A stretch of 64,000 nucleotides of DNA from Pseudomonas sp. PDM14 (GCF_014851905.1 NZ_JACVAQ010000002.1:620001-684000); one strand, 5' to 3'. Counted from the stretch's first letter, positions 50,958 to 61,125 are shown. Notes: generated by a model from the letters alone, not told the origin. A program made the numbers and translations.

Positions 50958-52820
50958 TCAGAAGCGCTCGATATCCGCTTCAGCCTTCAGCTCGGCACGG
51001 TAGGCATTGAAGTCCTGCTGACCGACGCGCGAGGCAAGATAGCGGCGGTACATGACCTTCTCTTCATCCTTCAGCGCCGAATCCGGCGCGGCAACGCCTT
51101 CCAGGCGCAGCAGCACGTAGTCGCCATTGTTCAGGCTCACACCCGCAAAGGTCGGCTTACCGGCTTCAGTCGGCTTGGGCATGCGGAACAGCGCCTGCAG
51201 CACCACCGGATCGAGGCCTTCCTGGCTGCGGGTAACGGCCTCGGTGGCTTTCCAGTCCTTCTGCTCGACGGCCTTGCCTTCGCGAAGACTGGCCAGCAGC
51301 TCGGCACCATTGGCCTTCACGGCCTCTTTCGCACGCTGCAGGGTCAGGGTTTCGCGAATGCTGGCAACCACGGCCTCGAACGGCAGCAGCTCCGGCTTCT
51401 TGTGCTCCTTGACGCGAACCACGACGACGGTATCCGGATCGAGTTCGATCGCGCCGCTGTTGGCGCCCGACTCAAGCACGTCCTCGCTGAACGCCATCTG
51501 GATCACCTGACGATTGGCCGTCAGGCCTTCGCTACCGCCTTCACGACCGAAAGCCGGCGTGGTCTTGACCTGCAGACCTTGCTCCTGCGCTGGCTGGACC
51601 AGGTCGGAGGCTTCGAACGCGGCGTCTTCCAGGGCCTTAGTGGCCTCGACGAAACGTTGCTCGACGCGCGGCGCCTTGATGTCCTTGACCAGCTTTTCCT
51701 TCAGGCTGTCGAAGCTCGGCACGTCCGCCGCCTGCACGCCCAGCAGCTTGATCAGGTGCCAGCCGTAGTCGGTACGCACCGGAGCCGATACCTCGCCCTG
51801 CTTCAGCGCATACAGCGCTTCTTCGAAGGCCGGATCGTAGACGCCAGGACCGGCATAACCCAGGTCACCACCATTGGTGGCTGAGCCCGGATCCTGGGAC
51901 AGCTCCTTGGCCAGCGTAGCGAAGTCCTCGCCCTGCTCCAGACGCTTCTTCGCCTCGTCGAGTTTGGCCTTGGCCTGCTCGTCGGTAAGTTTGTCGTTCA
52001 CTTCCAGGAGGATGTGCGCCGCCTGGCGCTGCTCGGACAAGCCGGCGATTTCCTTCTGGTACAGCTCCTGCAACTCCTCGTCCTTCACCTCGACCTGATC
52101 GAAGAACGCATCCTTCTTCAGCTCGACGTAGTCCAGAACCACCTGCTCGGGGCTCATGAAATTGTCGGAGTGGTCCTTGTAGTAGGCCTGCAGCTCGTCA
52201 TCGCTGAGCGAGACCGACTTGCTGTCGGCATGCAGAGTCAGCGCAGCGAAGTCGCGGGTCTGCTTTTCCAGACGCACGAAAGTGTCCAGTTCGGCATCTG
52301 TGAGGAAGCTGCTGCCAACCAGGCCGGCCTGCAGCTGGCTGATCAGTACGTCCTGCTCCAGGCGCTGACGGAAGTCCATGCGTGTGTAGCCTTCCTGCAT
52401 GATCACCTGATCGAAGCGGGCAGCATTGAACTTGCCCTCCTGCTGGAACAGCGGCATGCCCAGAATCAACTGATCGAGAGCTGGCTGGGAAAACGCCAGA
52501 CCGGCGTCCTTGGCACCCTGCAGCAGCAGGTTGCGTTCGATCAGCGAATTGAGCGCCGACTCACGCAGCATCTTGTCGTCCAGCTGGGAAACGTCGAAAT
52601 CCTTGCCGAACTGCTGAATGTACTGACGGCGCTGCATTTCGACGGCGCGGTTCAGTGTGTCCAGGGTAATTTTTTCACCATTCACGTCGGCCGCGTTGCG
52701 GGCGTTGCTGGTGGAGTTGACGATGGCATCGAACCCTGTGAAGGCCATCAGCGCAACGATCACGCCCACGATGGTCTTGGCAATCCAGCCCTGTGAATTG
52801 TCCCTGATATTCTGCAGCAT
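50958..52820 (-). CDS. ppiD: Periplasmic folding chaperone PpiD
   Basis: Inner-membrane-anchored periplasmic chaperone of the SurA/parvulin type at the Sec exit. 620 aa: cytoplasmic N-terminus and one transmembrane helix (about 13-33, WIAKTIVGVIVALMAFTGF), SurA_N-like helices with two repeated RFDQV...-type elements, then a parvulin PPIase domain (about 265-360, AHILLEVNDKL...FATLAKELSQDPGS, GGDLGYAGPGVYDPAFE, GWHLIKLLGV). The PPIase active-site residues are partly degenerate, as usual for PpiD. Confidence 0.95.
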   Translation of the reverse strand: MLQNIRDNSQGWIAKTIVGVIVALMAFTGFDAIVNSTSNARNAADVNGEKITLDTLNRAVEMQRRQYIQQFGKDFDVSQLDDKMLRESALNSLIERNLLLQGAKDAGLAFSQPALDQLILGMPLFQQEGKFNAARFDQVIMQEGYTRMDFRQRLEQDVLISQLQAGLVGSSFLTDAELDTFVRLEKQTRDFAALTLHADSKSVSLSDDELQAYYKDHSDNFMSPEQVVLDYVELKKDAFFDQVEVKDEELQELYQKEIAGLSEQRQAAHILLEVNDKLTDEQAKAKLDEAKKRLEQGEDFATLAKELSQDPGSATNGGDLGYAGPGVYDPAFEEALYALKQGEVSAPVRTDYGWHLIKLLGVQAADVPSFDSLKEKLVKDIKAPRVEQRFVEATKALEDAAFEASDLVQPAQEQGLQVKTTPAFGREGGSEGLTANRQVIQMAFSEDVLESGANSGAIELDPDTVVVVRVKEHKKPELLPFEAVVASIRETLTLQRAKEAVKANGAELLASLREGKAVEQKDWKATEAVTRSQEGLDPVVLQALFRMPKPTEAGKPTFAGVSLNNGDYVLLRLEGVAAPDSALKDEEKVMYRRYLASRVGQQDFNAYRAELKAEADIERF

Positions 52821-52877
52821 GCATCCCCCAAAACGGCTGCGATGAGCAAGCAGCCATGCAGCGTGGGTAAAATCCGG

Positions 52878-52909
52878 ATAAAAGAAAGGCGCATCCTAGG
52901 ATGCGCCTT
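52878..52909 (-). terminator. Terminator downstream of hupB
   Basis: 24-bp near-perfect palindrome AAGGCGCATCC-TA-GGATGCGCCTT (52886-52909), followed on the minus strand by TCTTTTA. Confidence 0.82.
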
Positions 52910-52956
52910 CTCGTAACTGATGGAGCGACTGAGGTTCGTCTGAACCGCCGCTCCGA

Positions 52957-52981
52957 CCAGGTCGGGACCAGCCCGACCTGG
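52957..52981 (-). repeat. Second stem-loop just after hupB
   Basis: 10-bp stem CCAGGTCGGG/CCCGACCTGG with loop ACCAG, 22 bases past the hupB stop. No T run follows, so it is probably a 3'-end stabilising or processing structure rather than a terminator. Confidence 0.7.
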
Positions 52982-53003
52982 AAGGGCAAGGCCAGAGAGA
53001 CGC

Positions 53004-53276
53004 TTAGTTAACGGCGTCTTTCAGGGCTTTACCAGCTTTGAAGCCAGGGATCTTGGCAGCAGCGATCTTGATCGGGTTGCCAGTCTGCGGGTTGCGGCCA
53101 GTACGAGCAGCGCGCTCTTTGACAGCAAAAGTGCCAAAACCAACCAGCACCACGGAATCACCAGCCTTCAGAGCGCCAGTGACGGATTCAATCACTGCAT
53201 CCAGCGCGCGGCCGGCAACAGCTTTCGGGATATCAGCAGATGCGGCGATGGCATCGATCAGTTCCGACTTGTTCAC
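53004..53276 (-). CDS. hupB: DNA-binding protein HU-beta
   Basis: Histone-like DNA-bending protein. 90 aa from GTG 53276 (AAGGGG 7 bases upstream): [26 protein letters not shown] helices, [26 protein letters not shown] beta arm with the conserved proline region, and [12 protein letters not shown] end. Full family length. Encoded between lon and ppiD as in other gammaproteobacteria. Confidence 0.97.
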   Translation of the reverse strand: MNKSELIDAIAASADIPKAVAGRALDAVIESVTGALKAGDSVVLVGFGTFAVKERAARTGRNPQTGNPIKIAAAKIPGFKAGKALKDAVN

Positions 53277-53369
53277 TCTAAGTCCCCTTATTTCTGTTGA
53301 GTTGTTTCTTAATTGTTTGGTGTAAGCAAAAGCAGGTGCTGAAGGGTCTGCCAACACATAAGAGCCGCT

Positions 53370-53398
53370 TTATAACAAGGGCTCGAAAAATGTGTCAA
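53370..53398 (-). promoter_or_regulatory. Strong sigma-70 promoter of hupB
   Basis: Read on the minus strand: TTGACA (53398-53393), 17-base spacer, TTATAA (53375-53370). Near-consensus, consistent with the high expression of HU. It leaves a 5' leader of about 86 bases. Confidence 0.85.
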
Positions 53399-53411
53399 GG
53401 AACCCCTTCGG

Positions 53412-55808
53412 CTAATGCGTGCTGATTCGCTCCTTGGAATCAGGCTCGCGCTTGTCATCCTTTGCAACCATCTCGGGAGCCGCATCGGGCAAGGGCTCCG
53501 GGGCGTATTGCAGCGCAATTTGCAGGACCTCGTCAATCCATTTAACCGGCTTAATGGTCAGGTCCTGCTTAATATTTTCCGGAATTTCCTTCAGATCGCG
53601 CACATTTTCTTCCGGAATGATCACGGTCTTAATTCCACCACGATGGGCCGCCAGCAATTTCTCTTTCAGCCCACCGATGGCCAGCACTTGACCACGCAGG
53701 GTGATCTCGCCGGTCATGGCGACATCGGCCCGCACCGGAATCTGCGTCAGGGCCGATACCAGTGCCGTGCACAGACCGATGCCCGCACTCGGACCATCCT
53801 TGGGTGTGGCGCCTTCCGGCATATGGATGTGTACGTCGCGTTTTTCGTGGAAATCCGGGGCAATACCCAGGCTTTTCGCCCGACTGCGCACAACGGTCAG
53901 TGCAGCCGTCATGGACTCGGCCATGACATCGCCCAGCGAGCCCGTCTTGATCAGCTGCCCTTTGCCAGGCACGACAGCGGTCTCGATGGTAAGCAACTCA
54001 CCACCCACCTGCGTCCACGCCAGGCCGGTAACCTGGCCGATCTGGTCCTGCTGCTCGGCGAGGCCGTAGCGGTAACGACGCACACCCAGGAAGTGCTCCA
54101 GCGAGTCGGCTGTGACCAACACTTTGAAACGCTTTTCCTTGGCATGCTCCTTCACTGCCTTGCGACAAACCTTGGCGATCTGCCGCTCCAGGCTGCGCAC
54201 ACCCGCTTCACGGGTATAGAAACGGATGATGTCACGAATGGCATCCGCCTCGAATTCCAGCTCGCCCTTCTTCAAGCCATTGGCCTGCACCTGCTTGGGC
54301 GTGAGGTACTTGATGGCGATGTTGACCTTCTCGTCCTCGGTATAACCGGGCAGGCGAATGACCTCCATGCGGTCAAGCAACGGACCGGGGATATTCATCG
54401 AGTTGGCGGTGCAGATGAACATCACATCGGACAGATCGTAATCGACCTCCAGATAGTGATCATTGAAATTGTGGTTTTGCTCGGGATCGAGCACTTCGAG
54501 CAGCGCGGATGCCGGGTCGCCACGCATGTCGCTGCCCATCTTGTCGATTTCATCGAGCAGGAACAGCGGGTTGCGCACGCCAACCTTGGTCATTTTCTGA
54601 ATCAGACGACCGGGCATCGAACCGATGTAGGTACGGCGGTGACCGCGAATCTCGGCCTCGTCCCGCACGCCGCCGAGGGCCATGCGAATGAACTTGCGAT
54701 TGGTCGCACGGGCGATGGACTCGGCCAGCGACGTCTTGCCCACACCAGGCGGACCGACCAGGCAGAGCACAGGCCCCTTGAGCTTCTTCACGCGCTTCTG
54801 CACCGCGAGGTACTCGAGGATGCGCTCCTTGACCTCCTCCAGCCCGTAATGGTCGGCATCGAGGATGTCTTCGGCGCGGGTCAGGTCCAGGCGCACCTTG
54901 CTCTCGGCCTTCCACGGCACGTTCACCAGCCAGTCGATATAGGAGCGCACGACCGTCGCCTCGGCCGACATCGGCGACATCTGCTTGAGCTTGTTCAGCT
55001 CGGCATTGGCCTTGGTCAGCGCTTCCTTGGGCAGCCCCGCGTTATCAATGCGCTTTTTCAGCTCGTCGATTTCGTTGTGGCCTTCATCGATGTCGCCCAG
55101 CTCCTTCTGAATGGCTTTCATCTGCTCATTCAGGTAGTACTCGCGCTGACTGCGCTCCATCTGCTTCTTCACGCGGCCACGGATGCGCTTCTCGACCTGC
55201 AGCAGATCGATCTCGGCATCGAGCAACGCCAGCACATGCTCGACACGTGCCGACAGCTCGGTGATTTCAAGAATTTCCTGTTTCTGCTCGATCTTCAGCA
55301 CCATGTGCGCCGCCATGGTGTCAACCAGACGGCTTGGCTCATCGATGCTGTTGAGCGAAGACAGCACCTCGGCAGGCACCTTCTTGCCGAGCTGGACATA
55401 CTGCTCGAACTGACTCAGCAGGCTGCGCGAAAAGACTTCCGACTCGCGCTCGGCAACCTCGGCCTCGTCGATCAGCTGCACTTCGGCGCGGCAATGATTC
55501 TCGACTTCGATGAAGCGCTCGATGGCGCCACGCTGCTCGCCCTCCACCAGCACCTTGACGGTACCATCTGGCAGCTTCAGCAGCTGCAATACGGTGGCGA
55601 CGGTGCCCACGCGGTAGAGCGCATCCTCACCCGGGTCGTCATCGGCAGGATTGCGCTGTGCCAGCAGCAGGATCTGTTTGTCGCCTGTCATCGCAGCCTC
55701 AAGGGCCTCGATGGACTTCTCACGCCCCACGAACAGCGGGATAACCATATGTGGGTAGACCACGACATCGCGCAGCGGCAGGAGAGGCAATTCGATGGTT
55801 GTCTTCAT
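53412..55808 (-). CDS. lon: ATP-dependent protease Lon
   Basis: Cytoplasmic AAA+ protease for misfolded and regulatory proteins. 798 aa: N-terminal LON domain ([27 protein letters not shown]), helical linker, AAA+ module with [15 protein letters not shown] and [20 protein letters not shown], and the C-terminal Ser-Lys protease with the catalytic Ser in [17 protein letters not shown] and Lys in [14 protein letters not shown]. Length equals that of the P. aeruginosa enzyme. Preceded by a heat-shock-like promoter. Confidence 0.97.
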   Translation of the reverse strand: MKTTIELPLLPLRDVVVYPHMVIPLFVGREKSIEALEAAMTGDKQILLLAQRNPADDDPGEDALYRVGTVATVLQLLKLPDGTVKVLVEGEQRGAIERFIEVENHCRAEVQLIDEAEVAERESEVFSRSLLSQFEQYVQLGKKVPAEVLSSLNSIDEPSRLVDTMAAHMVLKIEQKQEILEITELSARVEHVLALLDAEIDLLQVEKRIRGRVKKQMERSQREYYLNEQMKAIQKELGDIDEGHNEIDELKKRIDNAGLPKEALTKANAELNKLKQMSPMSAEATVVRSYIDWLVNVPWKAESKVRLDLTRAEDILDADHYGLEEVKERILEYLAVQKRVKKLKGPVLCLVGPPGVGKTSLAESIARATNRKFIRMALGGVRDEAEIRGHRRTYIGSMPGRLIQKMTKVGVRNPLFLLDEIDKMGSDMRGDPASALLEVLDPEQNHNFNDHYLEVDYDLSDVMFICTANSMNIPGPLLDRMEVIRLPGYTEDEKVNIAIKYLTPKQVQANGLKKGELEFEADAIRDIIRFYTREAGVRSLERQIAKVCRKAVKEHAKEKRFKVLVTADSLEHFLGVRRYRYGLAEQQDQIGQVTGLAWTQVGGELLTIETAVVPGKGQLIKTGSLGDVMAESMTAALTVVRSRAKSLGIAPDFHEKRDVHIHMPEGATPKDGPSAGIGLCTALVSALTQIPVRADVAMTGEITLRGQVLAIGGLKEKLLAAHRGGIKTVIIPEENVRDLKEIPENIKQDLTIKPVKWIDEVLQIALQYAPEPLPDAAPEMVAKDDKREPDSKERISTH

Positions 55809-55865
55809 GATTTCAGCTCTACGGCGGCCATCTGGCCGTAATCGGACGGGGTACCCTTGAAACTA

Positions 55866-55894
55866 AGATGGGGCCACCCCCCAGAAAAAACAAG
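55866..55894 (-). promoter_or_regulatory. Sigma-32-like heat-shock promoter of lon
   Basis: On the minus strand CTTGTTT (55894-55888), 14-base spacer, CCCCATCT (55873-55866). The -10 box is a perfect match to CCCCATNT; the -35 keeps the CTTG core. It lies 58 bases upstream of the lon start and downstream of the clpX terminator. Confidence 0.65.
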
Positions 55895-55908
55895 CGAGCC
55901 TCGCAGGA

Positions 55909-55937
55909 AAAACAAAGGGCCCCGCAGGGCCCTTGTT
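55909..55937 (-). terminator. Rho-independent terminator of clpX
   Basis: Stem AAGGGCCC/GGGCCCTT flanked by AACA/TGTT, followed on the minus strand by TGTTTTTCC. It lies 17 bases past the clpX stop. Confidence 0.85.
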
Positions 55938-55953
55938 CAAACGGCGTGACGCA

Positions 55954-57234
55954 TCAAGCGTCAGGTGCTGCCTTGGCAGGCGGCTCGCTGTTTTCGTAGA
56001 TCAGCAACGGTTTGGAAGTCCCTTCGATCACGCTTTCGTCGATAACCACCTTGCTCACTTCGCTCTGCGAAGGGATCTCGTACATGGTATCGAGCAGCAC
56101 GCCCTCGAGGATCGAACGCAGACCACGCGCACCGGTCTTGCGCTCCAGCGCACGGTGAGCAACAGCCTTGAGTGCGTCCGGACGGAACTCCAGGTCCACA
56201 CCCTCCATCTCGAACAGCTTGCCGTACTGCTTGGTCAAGGCATTCTTCGGTTCGGTGAGGATCTGCATCAACGCGGCCTCGTCCAGCTCGTCGAGCGTAG
56301 CGATGACCGGCAGACGCCCGACGAACTCGGGGATCAGGCCGAACTTGACCAGATCGTCCGGCTCAACCCCACGCAGGGCCTCGCCCACTTTCTTGCCGAG
56401 TTCCTGACTGCGAACTTCAGCCGTGAAGCCGATGCCACCCTTGGTCGAACGACCATGGATGACTTTTTCCAAGCCAGAGAATGCACCACCACAGATGAAC
56501 AGGATGTTGCGCGTGTCCACCTGCAGGAACTCCTGCTGCGGATGCTTGCGGCCACCCTGCGGCGGAACGGAGGCGACAGTGCCCTCGATCAGCTTCAGCA
56601 GTGCCTGCTGTACGCCCTCGCCCGATACATCACGGGTAATGGACGGGTTGTCGGACTTGCGCGAGATCTTGTCGATTTCGTCGATGTAGACAATACCCAT
56701 CTGGGCCTTCTCGACATCGTAATCGCACTTCTGCAGCAGTTTCTGAATGATGTTCTCGACGTCCTCCCCCACATAACCGGCTTCGGTCAGGGTGGTGGCA
56801 TCGGCGATGGTGAAGGGTACATTGAGCAGGCGAGCCAGAGTCTCGGCCAGCAGCGTCTTGCCGGAACCGGTCGGACCGATCAGCAGGATGTTGCTCTTGC
56901 CCAGCTCGACATCATCTTTCTTGTCGCGCTGGTTGAGACGCTTGTAATGGTTGTACACGGCAACGGAAAGAACCTTCTTGGCTCGCTCCTGACCGATGAC
57001 GTACTGATCCAGAATGCCGCTGATTTCTTTCGGGGCAGGCAACTTGTGAGCGCTGCTCTCGGCCTGGGCTTCCTGCACCTCCTCGCGGATGATGTCGTTG
57101 CACAGGTCGACGCACTCGTCGCAGATAAAGACCGAGGGACCGGCAATCAGTTTGCGTACTTCATGCTGGCTTTTGCCGCAGAAGGAGCAATAAAGCAGCT
57201 TGCCGTTGTCCTCGCCATTGCGGGTGTCAGTCAT
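55954..57234 (-). CDS. clpX: ClpX, ATPase subunit of the ClpXP protease
   Basis: AAA+ unfoldase that feeds ClpP and also acts alone as a chaperone. 426 aa from ATG 57234: N-terminal zinc-binding domain with [15 protein letters not shown]...CDECVDLC, then AAA+ motifs [25 protein letters not shown], the pore loop [10 protein letters not shown], and the IGF-type ClpP-docking loop as [10 protein letters not shown]. Length is exact for the family. 112 bases downstream of clpP. Confidence 0.97.
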   Translation of the reverse strand: MTDTRNGEDNGKLLYCSFCGKSQHEVRKLIAGPSVFICDECVDLCNDIIREEVQEAQAESSAHKLPAPKEISGILDQYVIGQERAKKVLSVAVYNHYKRLNQRDKKDDVELGKSNILLIGPTGSGKTLLAETLARLLNVPFTIADATTLTEAGYVGEDVENIIQKLLQKCDYDVEKAQMGIVYIDEIDKISRKSDNPSITRDVSGEGVQQALLKLIEGTVASVPPQGGRKHPQQEFLQVDTRNILFICGGAFSGLEKVIHGRSTKGGIGFTAEVRSQELGKKVGEALRGVEPDDLVKFGLIPEFVGRLPVIATLDELDEAALMQILTEPKNALTKQYGKLFEMEGVDLEFRPDALKAVAHRALERKTGARGLRSILEGVLLDTMYEIPSQSEVSKVVIDESVIEGTSKPLLIYENSEPPAKAAPDA

Positions 57235-57267
57235 TCGATCGATCCAATCCGGTAGGCATGAAACACA

Positions 57268-57296
57268 AGATGAAGGCAATTGCAGGCATTTTCAAC
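57268..57296 (-). promoter_or_regulatory. Possible sigma-32-like promoter of clpX
   Basis: On the minus strand GTTGAAA (57296-57290), 14-base spacer, CTTCATCT (57275-57268): 6 of 7 and 6 of 8 to CTTGAAA and CCCCATNT, with the same spacing as at lon. The same bases can also be read as a sigma-70 TTGAAA-N17-CATCTT. Confidence 0.4.
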
Positions 57297-57346
57297 CCTG
57301 CAGGACAGCCGGACGCATGCGCCCGGCCGTTTTATAGGACTACAGG

Positions 57347-57985
57347 TTAGCCAGCCAGCGGACGCTTGCTGAGCACCTGGTCGATCAGGCCGTATTTGAC
57401 CGCATCGTCACCGCTCATGAAGTTGTCACGGTCGGTGTCGCGAGCGATCACGTCGATCGGCTGACCGGTATGGTCGGCGAGGATCTTGTTCAGGCGCTCG
57501 CGGATGGTGAGGATTTCACGGGCGTGAATCTCGATATCCGAAGCCTGGCCCTGGAAGCCACCCAGCGGCTGGTGAATCATCATGCGCGAGTGAGGCAGGC
57601 ACGAACGCTTGCCGGCCGCACCGCCCGCCAGCAGCAGCGCACCCATGCTGCAGGCCTGGCCAATGCAGTAGGTGGCCACGTCAGGCTTGATGAACTGCAT
57701 GGTGTCGTAGATCGACATGCCGGCAGTCACCGAGCCACCCGGCGAGTTGATGTACAGGTGAATGTCCTTGTCCGGGTTTTCTGCTTCGAGGAACAGCAGC
57801 TGGGCCACGACCAGGTTGGCCATATAGTCTTCGACTTGGCCGACCAGGAAGATCACCCGCTCTTTCAGCAGGCGGGAATAGATGTCATAGGCACGCTCGC
57901 CGCGAGCAGATTGCTCGATAACCATTGGCACCAGGCCGCCGGCAGCTTGAATGTCAGGCATTTGCATAAATGGATTACGCGACAT
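57347..57985 (-). CDS. clpP: ClpP, proteolytic subunit of ClpXP
   Basis: Serine protease forming the double-ring chamber. 212 aa with a short propeptide; catalytic Ser113 in [14 protein letters not shown], His138 in MMIHQP and Asp187 in RDTDRDNFM. The oxyanion loop YINSPGGSV is intact. Preceded by tig and followed by clpX, the standard order; GGGAG precedes the ATG. Confidence 0.97.
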   Translation of the reverse strand: MSRNPFMQMPDIQAAGGLVPMVIEQSARGERAYDIYSRLLKERVIFLVGQVEDYMANLVVAQLLFLEAENPDKDIHLYINSPGGSVTAGMSIYDTMQFIKPDVATYCIGQACSMGALLLAGGAAGKRSCLPHSRMMIHQPLGGFQGQASDIEIHAREILTIRERLNKILADHTGQPIDVIARDTDRDNFMSGDDAVKYGLIDQVLSKRPLAG

Positions 57986-58026
57986 GTCCAGCGATCACTC
58001 CCTAATAAATCATGTCTCAAAAGACG

Positions 58027-58054
58027 CATAAGCCAGCACGAAGGCTGGCTTATG
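58027..58054 (-). terminator. Stem-loop between tig and clpP
   Basis: 11-bp stem CATAAGCCAGC/GCTGGCTTATG with loop ACGAAG, 25 bases past the tig stop, followed on the minus strand by CGTCTTTTG. A moderate terminator or attenuator ahead of clpP. Confidence 0.7.
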
Positions 58055-58078
58055 GTGTGCTCGAACGAGGCGAGGAGA

Positions 58079-59389
58079 TCAGGCTGCTTGCGGGGCTTCC
58101 GCAGGCTTGACCGCTTCTTCGTAGGAGACCGCTTTATCGGTCACTTTGGCCTTCTGCAGAACAGTATCTACAACTTGTTCTTCCAGTACAACCGAACGCA
58201 CTTCGTTGAGCTGCTGGTCGTTCTTGTAGTACCAGGCCACGACTTGCTCAGGCTCTTGGTAAGCCGAAGCCATTTCCTCGATCACTTCGCGAACGCGAGC
58301 ATCGTCAGGCTTGAGCTCGAACTGCTTGACCACCTCAGCAACGATCAGGCCCAGCACGACGCGGCGCTTGGCTTGCTCGGTGAACAGGTCGGCCGGCAGC
58401 TGGTCAGGCTTGATGTTGCCGCCAAACTGCTGCACGGCTTGAGTGCGCAGGCGATCAACTTCATTGCTGATCAGAGCCTTAGGCACTTCGACCGGGTTGG
58501 CAGCCAGCAGACCTTCCATTACCTGGTTCTTGACCTTGGACTTGATGGCCTGGCGCAGTTCGCGCTCCATGTTCTTGCGAACTTCGGCACGGAAACCTTC
58601 CAGACCACCTTCCTTCACGCCGAACTGGGCGAAGAATTCGTCATTCAGCTCCGGCAGTTGCGGGGCCTCGACGCTGTTGACGGTGATGGTGAACTCGGCG
58701 GTTTTTCCAGCCAGGTCCAGATTCTGGTAATCCTCCGGGAAGGTCGGATTGATCACGCGCTCTTCACCAGCCTTGACGCCGACCAGAGCCTCTTCGAAGC
58801 CCGGGATCATGCGGCCGGAACCCAGCACCAGCTGAGTACCCTTGGCAGAACCGCCAGCGAAGACTTCGCCGTCGATCTTGCCAACGAAATCGATATTCAG
58901 CTGGTCGCCGTTCTCGGCAGCGCGGTCGGCGGCAGCGAAACGGGTGTTCTGCTTGCGCAGGATTTCCAGCATGTTGTCGACATCGCTGTCGCCAACTTCA
59001 GCCTGCAGACGCTCGATGGCGATGCTGTCCAGGCCAGCCACTTCGAATTCCGGGAACACTTCGAAGGTAGCAACGTATTCCAGATCCTTGCCCTTCTCGA
59101 AGGACTTCGGCTCTACAGCCGGAGCGCCAGCGGGATTCAGCTTCTGCTCGACGATGGCTTCATAGAAGGAAGACTGAATCAGATCACCCAGGGCCTCTTG
59201 GCGAGCGGTGTCTTCGTAACGCTGACGGATCACGCTCATCGGCACCTTGCCTGGGCGGAAACCTGGGACCTTGGCACGACGGGCAGTCTGCTGCAGACGC
59301 TTGGTCACTTCGGTCTCGATGCGCTCGGCCGGGACACCGATGGTCATGCGGCGCTCAAGAGCGGAGGTGCTTTCAACAGAAACTTGCAT
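58079..59389 (-). CDS. tig: Trigger factor, ribosome-bound chaperone/PPIase
   Basis: First chaperone met by nascent chains. 436 aa from ATG 59389 (GAGGAATATCC before it). The ribosome-binding loop is GFRPGKVP in the N-terminal domain; the FKBP-type PPIase domain covers about 150-245 ([43 protein letters not shown]); a long helical C-terminal substrate domain follows. Full family length, and head of the tig-clpP-clpX block. Confidence 0.97.
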   Translation of the reverse strand: MQVSVESTSALERRMTIGVPAERIETEVTKRLQQTARRAKVPGFRPGKVPMSVIRQRYEDTARQEALGDLIQSSFYEAIVEQKLNPAGAPAVEPKSFEKGKDLEYVATFEVFPEFEVAGLDSIAIERLQAEVGDSDVDNMLEILRKQNTRFAAADRAAENGDQLNIDFVGKIDGEVFAGGSAKGTQLVLGSGRMIPGFEEALVGVKAGEERVINPTFPEDYQNLDLAGKTAEFTITVNSVEAPQLPELNDEFFAQFGVKEGGLEGFRAEVRKNMERELRQAIKSKVKNQVMEGLLAANPVEVPKALISNEVDRLRTQAVQQFGGNIKPDQLPADLFTEQAKRRVVLGLIVAEVVKQFELKPDDARVREVIEEMASAYQEPEQVVAWYYKNDQQLNEVRSVVLEEQVVDTVLQKAKVTDKAVSYEEAVKPAEAPQAA

Positions 59390-59561
59390 GGATATTCCTC
59401 GTTGCACAGACGTAAGCCGGGCGTTCCGGCCCAGAATCAAGGGCATGCATTCTAGTGGGTGAAATAGCAGAAGTCACCCAGCAGAAACAGCCGGCAAATA
59501 TACGCAGGGAAATGACCGCGGAGCACCGCGCGCAGCTGCGCAAATCCACACCCCGGAAACG

Positions 59562-59594
59562 ACGAAAGGCAGTCCTTGCGGAACTGCCTTTCGT
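59562..59594 (-). terminator. Stem-loop downstream of tRNA-Leu
   Basis: 12-bp stem ACGAAAGGCAGT/ACTGCCTTTCGT with a 9-base loop, about 70 bases beyond the tRNA-Leu 3' end on the minus strand; followed by CGTTTCC. Probable end of the tRNA transcript. The rest of 59390-59663 holds the tig promoter region, in which I could not place a confident -35/-10. Confidence 0.7.
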
Positions 59595-59663
59595 ACTGCG
59601 CCGCCCGACTACCGTCAGAACCCCGGTTTAGGGACACTGAAACGGCCATCAGCGACAGAAACA

Positions 59664-59748
59664 TGGTGCGGACGGAGAGACTCGAACTCTCACACCTTGC
59701 GGCGCCAGAACCTAAATCTGGTGTGTCTACCAATTTCACCACGTCCGC
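59664..59748 (-). tRNA. tRNA-Leu (anticodon TAG)
   Basis: 85 bases including encoded CCA. The acceptor stem starts GCGGACG and pairs with CGTCCGC before ACCA. Anticodon stem CCAGA/TCTGG encloses TTTAGGT, giving anticodon TAG. The long variable arm (GCGCCGCAAGGTGT region) is typical of Leu, and the T loop is GTTCGAGTC. Confidence 0.95.
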
Positions 59749-59768
59749 GTGGTTTGAAACCTGAAACA

Positions 59769-59797
59769 AAAACGCCAGGCACGTGGCCTGGCGTTTT
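59769..59797 (-). terminator. Rho-independent terminator between tRNA-His and tRNA-Leu
   Basis: 12-bp stem AAAACGCCAGGC/GCCTGGCGTTTT with loop ACGTG; on the minus strand it ends in TTTTTGTTT. It lies inside the tRNA cluster, between the His and Leu genes. Confidence 0.8.
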
Positions 59798-59805
59798 CTC
59801 GAATA

Positions 59806-59881
59806 TGGGGTGGACGATGGGAATCGAACCCACGACACCAGGAGCCACAATCCTGTGCTCTACCAACTGAGCTACGCCCAC
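59806..59881 (-). tRNA. tRNA-His (anticodon GTG)
   Basis: Includes encoded CCA. Acceptor GTGGGCG pairs with CGTCCAC (one G-U), discriminator C, and a G precedes position 1 in the gene (59882) as tRNA-His requires. Anticodon loop TTGTGGC in the stem CAGGA/TCCTG; T loop GGTTCGATTCC. Confidence 0.96.
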
Positions 59882-59912
59882 CATATTGCGATGCTTGTGC
59901 CTGGATGCCAGA

Positions 59913-59989
59913 TGGCACGCCCGGCAGGACTCGAACCTGCGACCATCCGCTTAGAAGGCGGATGCTCTATCCAGCTGAGCTACGGGCGC
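59913..59989 (-). tRNA. tRNA-Arg (anticodon TCT)
   Basis: 77 bases with encoded CCA. Acceptor GCGCCCG pairs with CGGGCGT (first pair G-U). Anticodon loop TTCTAAG in a stem of CCGCC/GGCGG type (anticodon TCT), T loop GGTTCGAGTCC. First gene of the leftward tRNA cluster. Confidence 0.96.
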
Positions 59990-60092
59990 CTTTCATCTGC
60001 AATCGCAGATTTAAAGCTCTGACTCGACAAGACTCAAGAGCCCTGCTTCGTCATCTTACCCAGCGACTGGCTGTGCTCGACAAGCGGGGCGA

Positions 60093-60121
60093 ATCTTATA
60101 GACGCGCTTCGATAGCGTCAA
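60093..60121 (-). promoter_or_regulatory. Promoter of the tRNA cluster
   Basis: On the minus strand TTGACG (60121-60116), 17-base spacer, TAAGAT (60098-60093), then a GC-rich discriminator (TCGCCCCGC) typical of stringently controlled stable-RNA promoters. It lies about 104 bases upstream of tRNA-Arg. Confidence 0.8.
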
Positions 60122-60254
60122 CAGCAAAAACCAAAAAAATTCAGCGAGATAAAGGAGTTACAGGAAATTCGCCGGGCGGCGCCTTTGCCCCACCGCCCCA
60201 CCGTGCGAGAATGCGCACCCTTTTTCAATCCTTTCCGATGGTTAACCACGCGTC

Positions 60255-61109
60255 ATGACCGCACAACTGATCGACGGCAAAGCCATAGCCGCCAGCCTGC
60301 GCCAGCAGATCGCCCAACGTGTCGCCGAGCGCCGCCAGCAAGGCCAGCGCGCCCCCGGCCTGGCGGTGATCCTGGTTGGCAGCGACCCGGCTTCCGAGGT
60401 TTATGTCTCGCACAAGCGCAAGGACTGCGAGGAAGTCGGCTTCGTTTCCGTGGCCCATGACCTGCCCGCAAGCACCACCCAGGGCGAGCTGCTGGGGCTG
60501 ATCGACCAGCTCAACCGCGACAGTGCGATCGACGGCATCCTCGTACAGCTGCCCCTGCCCGCCCATCTGGACGCCTCGCAGTTGCTCGAACGCATCAGCC
60601 CGGACAAGGACGTGGACGGTTTCCACCCGTTCAACGTCGGCCGCCTGTCCCAGCGCATGCCGCTGCTGCGCTCCTGCACACCGAAAGGCATCATGACCCT
60701 GCTGGCGAGCACCGGCACCGACCTGCACGGCCAGCACGCGGTGATCGTCGGCGCCTCCAACATCGTCGGCCGCCCGATGGCCCTCGAGCTGCTGCTGGCC
60801 GGTTGCACCGTCACCGTCACCCACCGTTTCACCAAGGACCTGCAAGGCCACGTGGCCCAGGCCGACATCGTGGTCGCGGCCGCCGGCAAGCCGGGCCTGG
60901 TCAAGGGTGAGTGGATCAAGCCAGGCGCGATCGTCATCGACGTCGGCATCAACCGCCAGGCCGACGGCAAGCTGGTCGGCGACGTCGAGTTCGCTGTCGC
61001 CGCCGAGCGCGCCGGCTGGATCACCCCGGTTCCCGGTGGCGTCGGCCCGATGACCCGCGCCTGCTTGCTGGAGAACACGCTGTACGCCGCGGAACACCTG
61101 CACGCGTAA
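60255..61109 (+). CDS. folD: FolD methylene-tetrahydrofolate dehydrogenase/cyclohydrolase
   Basis: Bifunctional one-carbon enzyme making 10-formyl-THF with NADP. 284 aa: substrate-site [14 protein letters not shown] with the catalytic Lys in the YxxxK motif, the LPLPAHLD and [15 protein letters not shown] segments, NADP-binding [21 protein letters not shown], and the C-terminal [18 protein letters not shown] signature. Full length. Divergent from the tRNA cluster; ends at a terminator shared with the glp-like operon. Confidence 0.97.
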   Translation: MTAQLIDGKAIAASLRQQIAQRVAERRQQGQRAPGLAVILVGSDPASEVYVSHKRKDCEEVGFVSVAHDLPASTTQGELLGLIDQLNRDSAIDGILVQLPLPAHLDASQLLERISPDKDVDGFHPFNVGRLSQRMPLLRSCTPKGIMTLLASTGTDLHGQHAVIVGASNIVGRPMALELLLAGCTVTVTHRFTKDLQGHVAQADIVVAAAGKPGLVKGEWIKPGAIVIDVGINRQADGKLVGDVEFAVAAERAGWITPVPGGVGPMTRACLLENTLYAAEHLHA

Positions 61110-61125
61110 GCGGCTGCGGCAATGA

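Noticed and set aside
53415..55841. An 808-codon open frame antisense to lon
   Set aside because: It mirrors lon almost exactly, has no ribosome site and no family motifs. GC-rich genes with strong third-position bias often leave such antisense frames open.
59452..59850. A 132-codon frame over the tRNA-Leu gene
   Set aside because: It runs through a folded tRNA and two hairpins; no ribosome site.
59664..59989. A tRNA cluster as an integration site for a mobile element
   Set aside because: No integrase, no direct repeat of a tRNA 3' end and no foreign-looking DNA nearby; both flanks are core genes.
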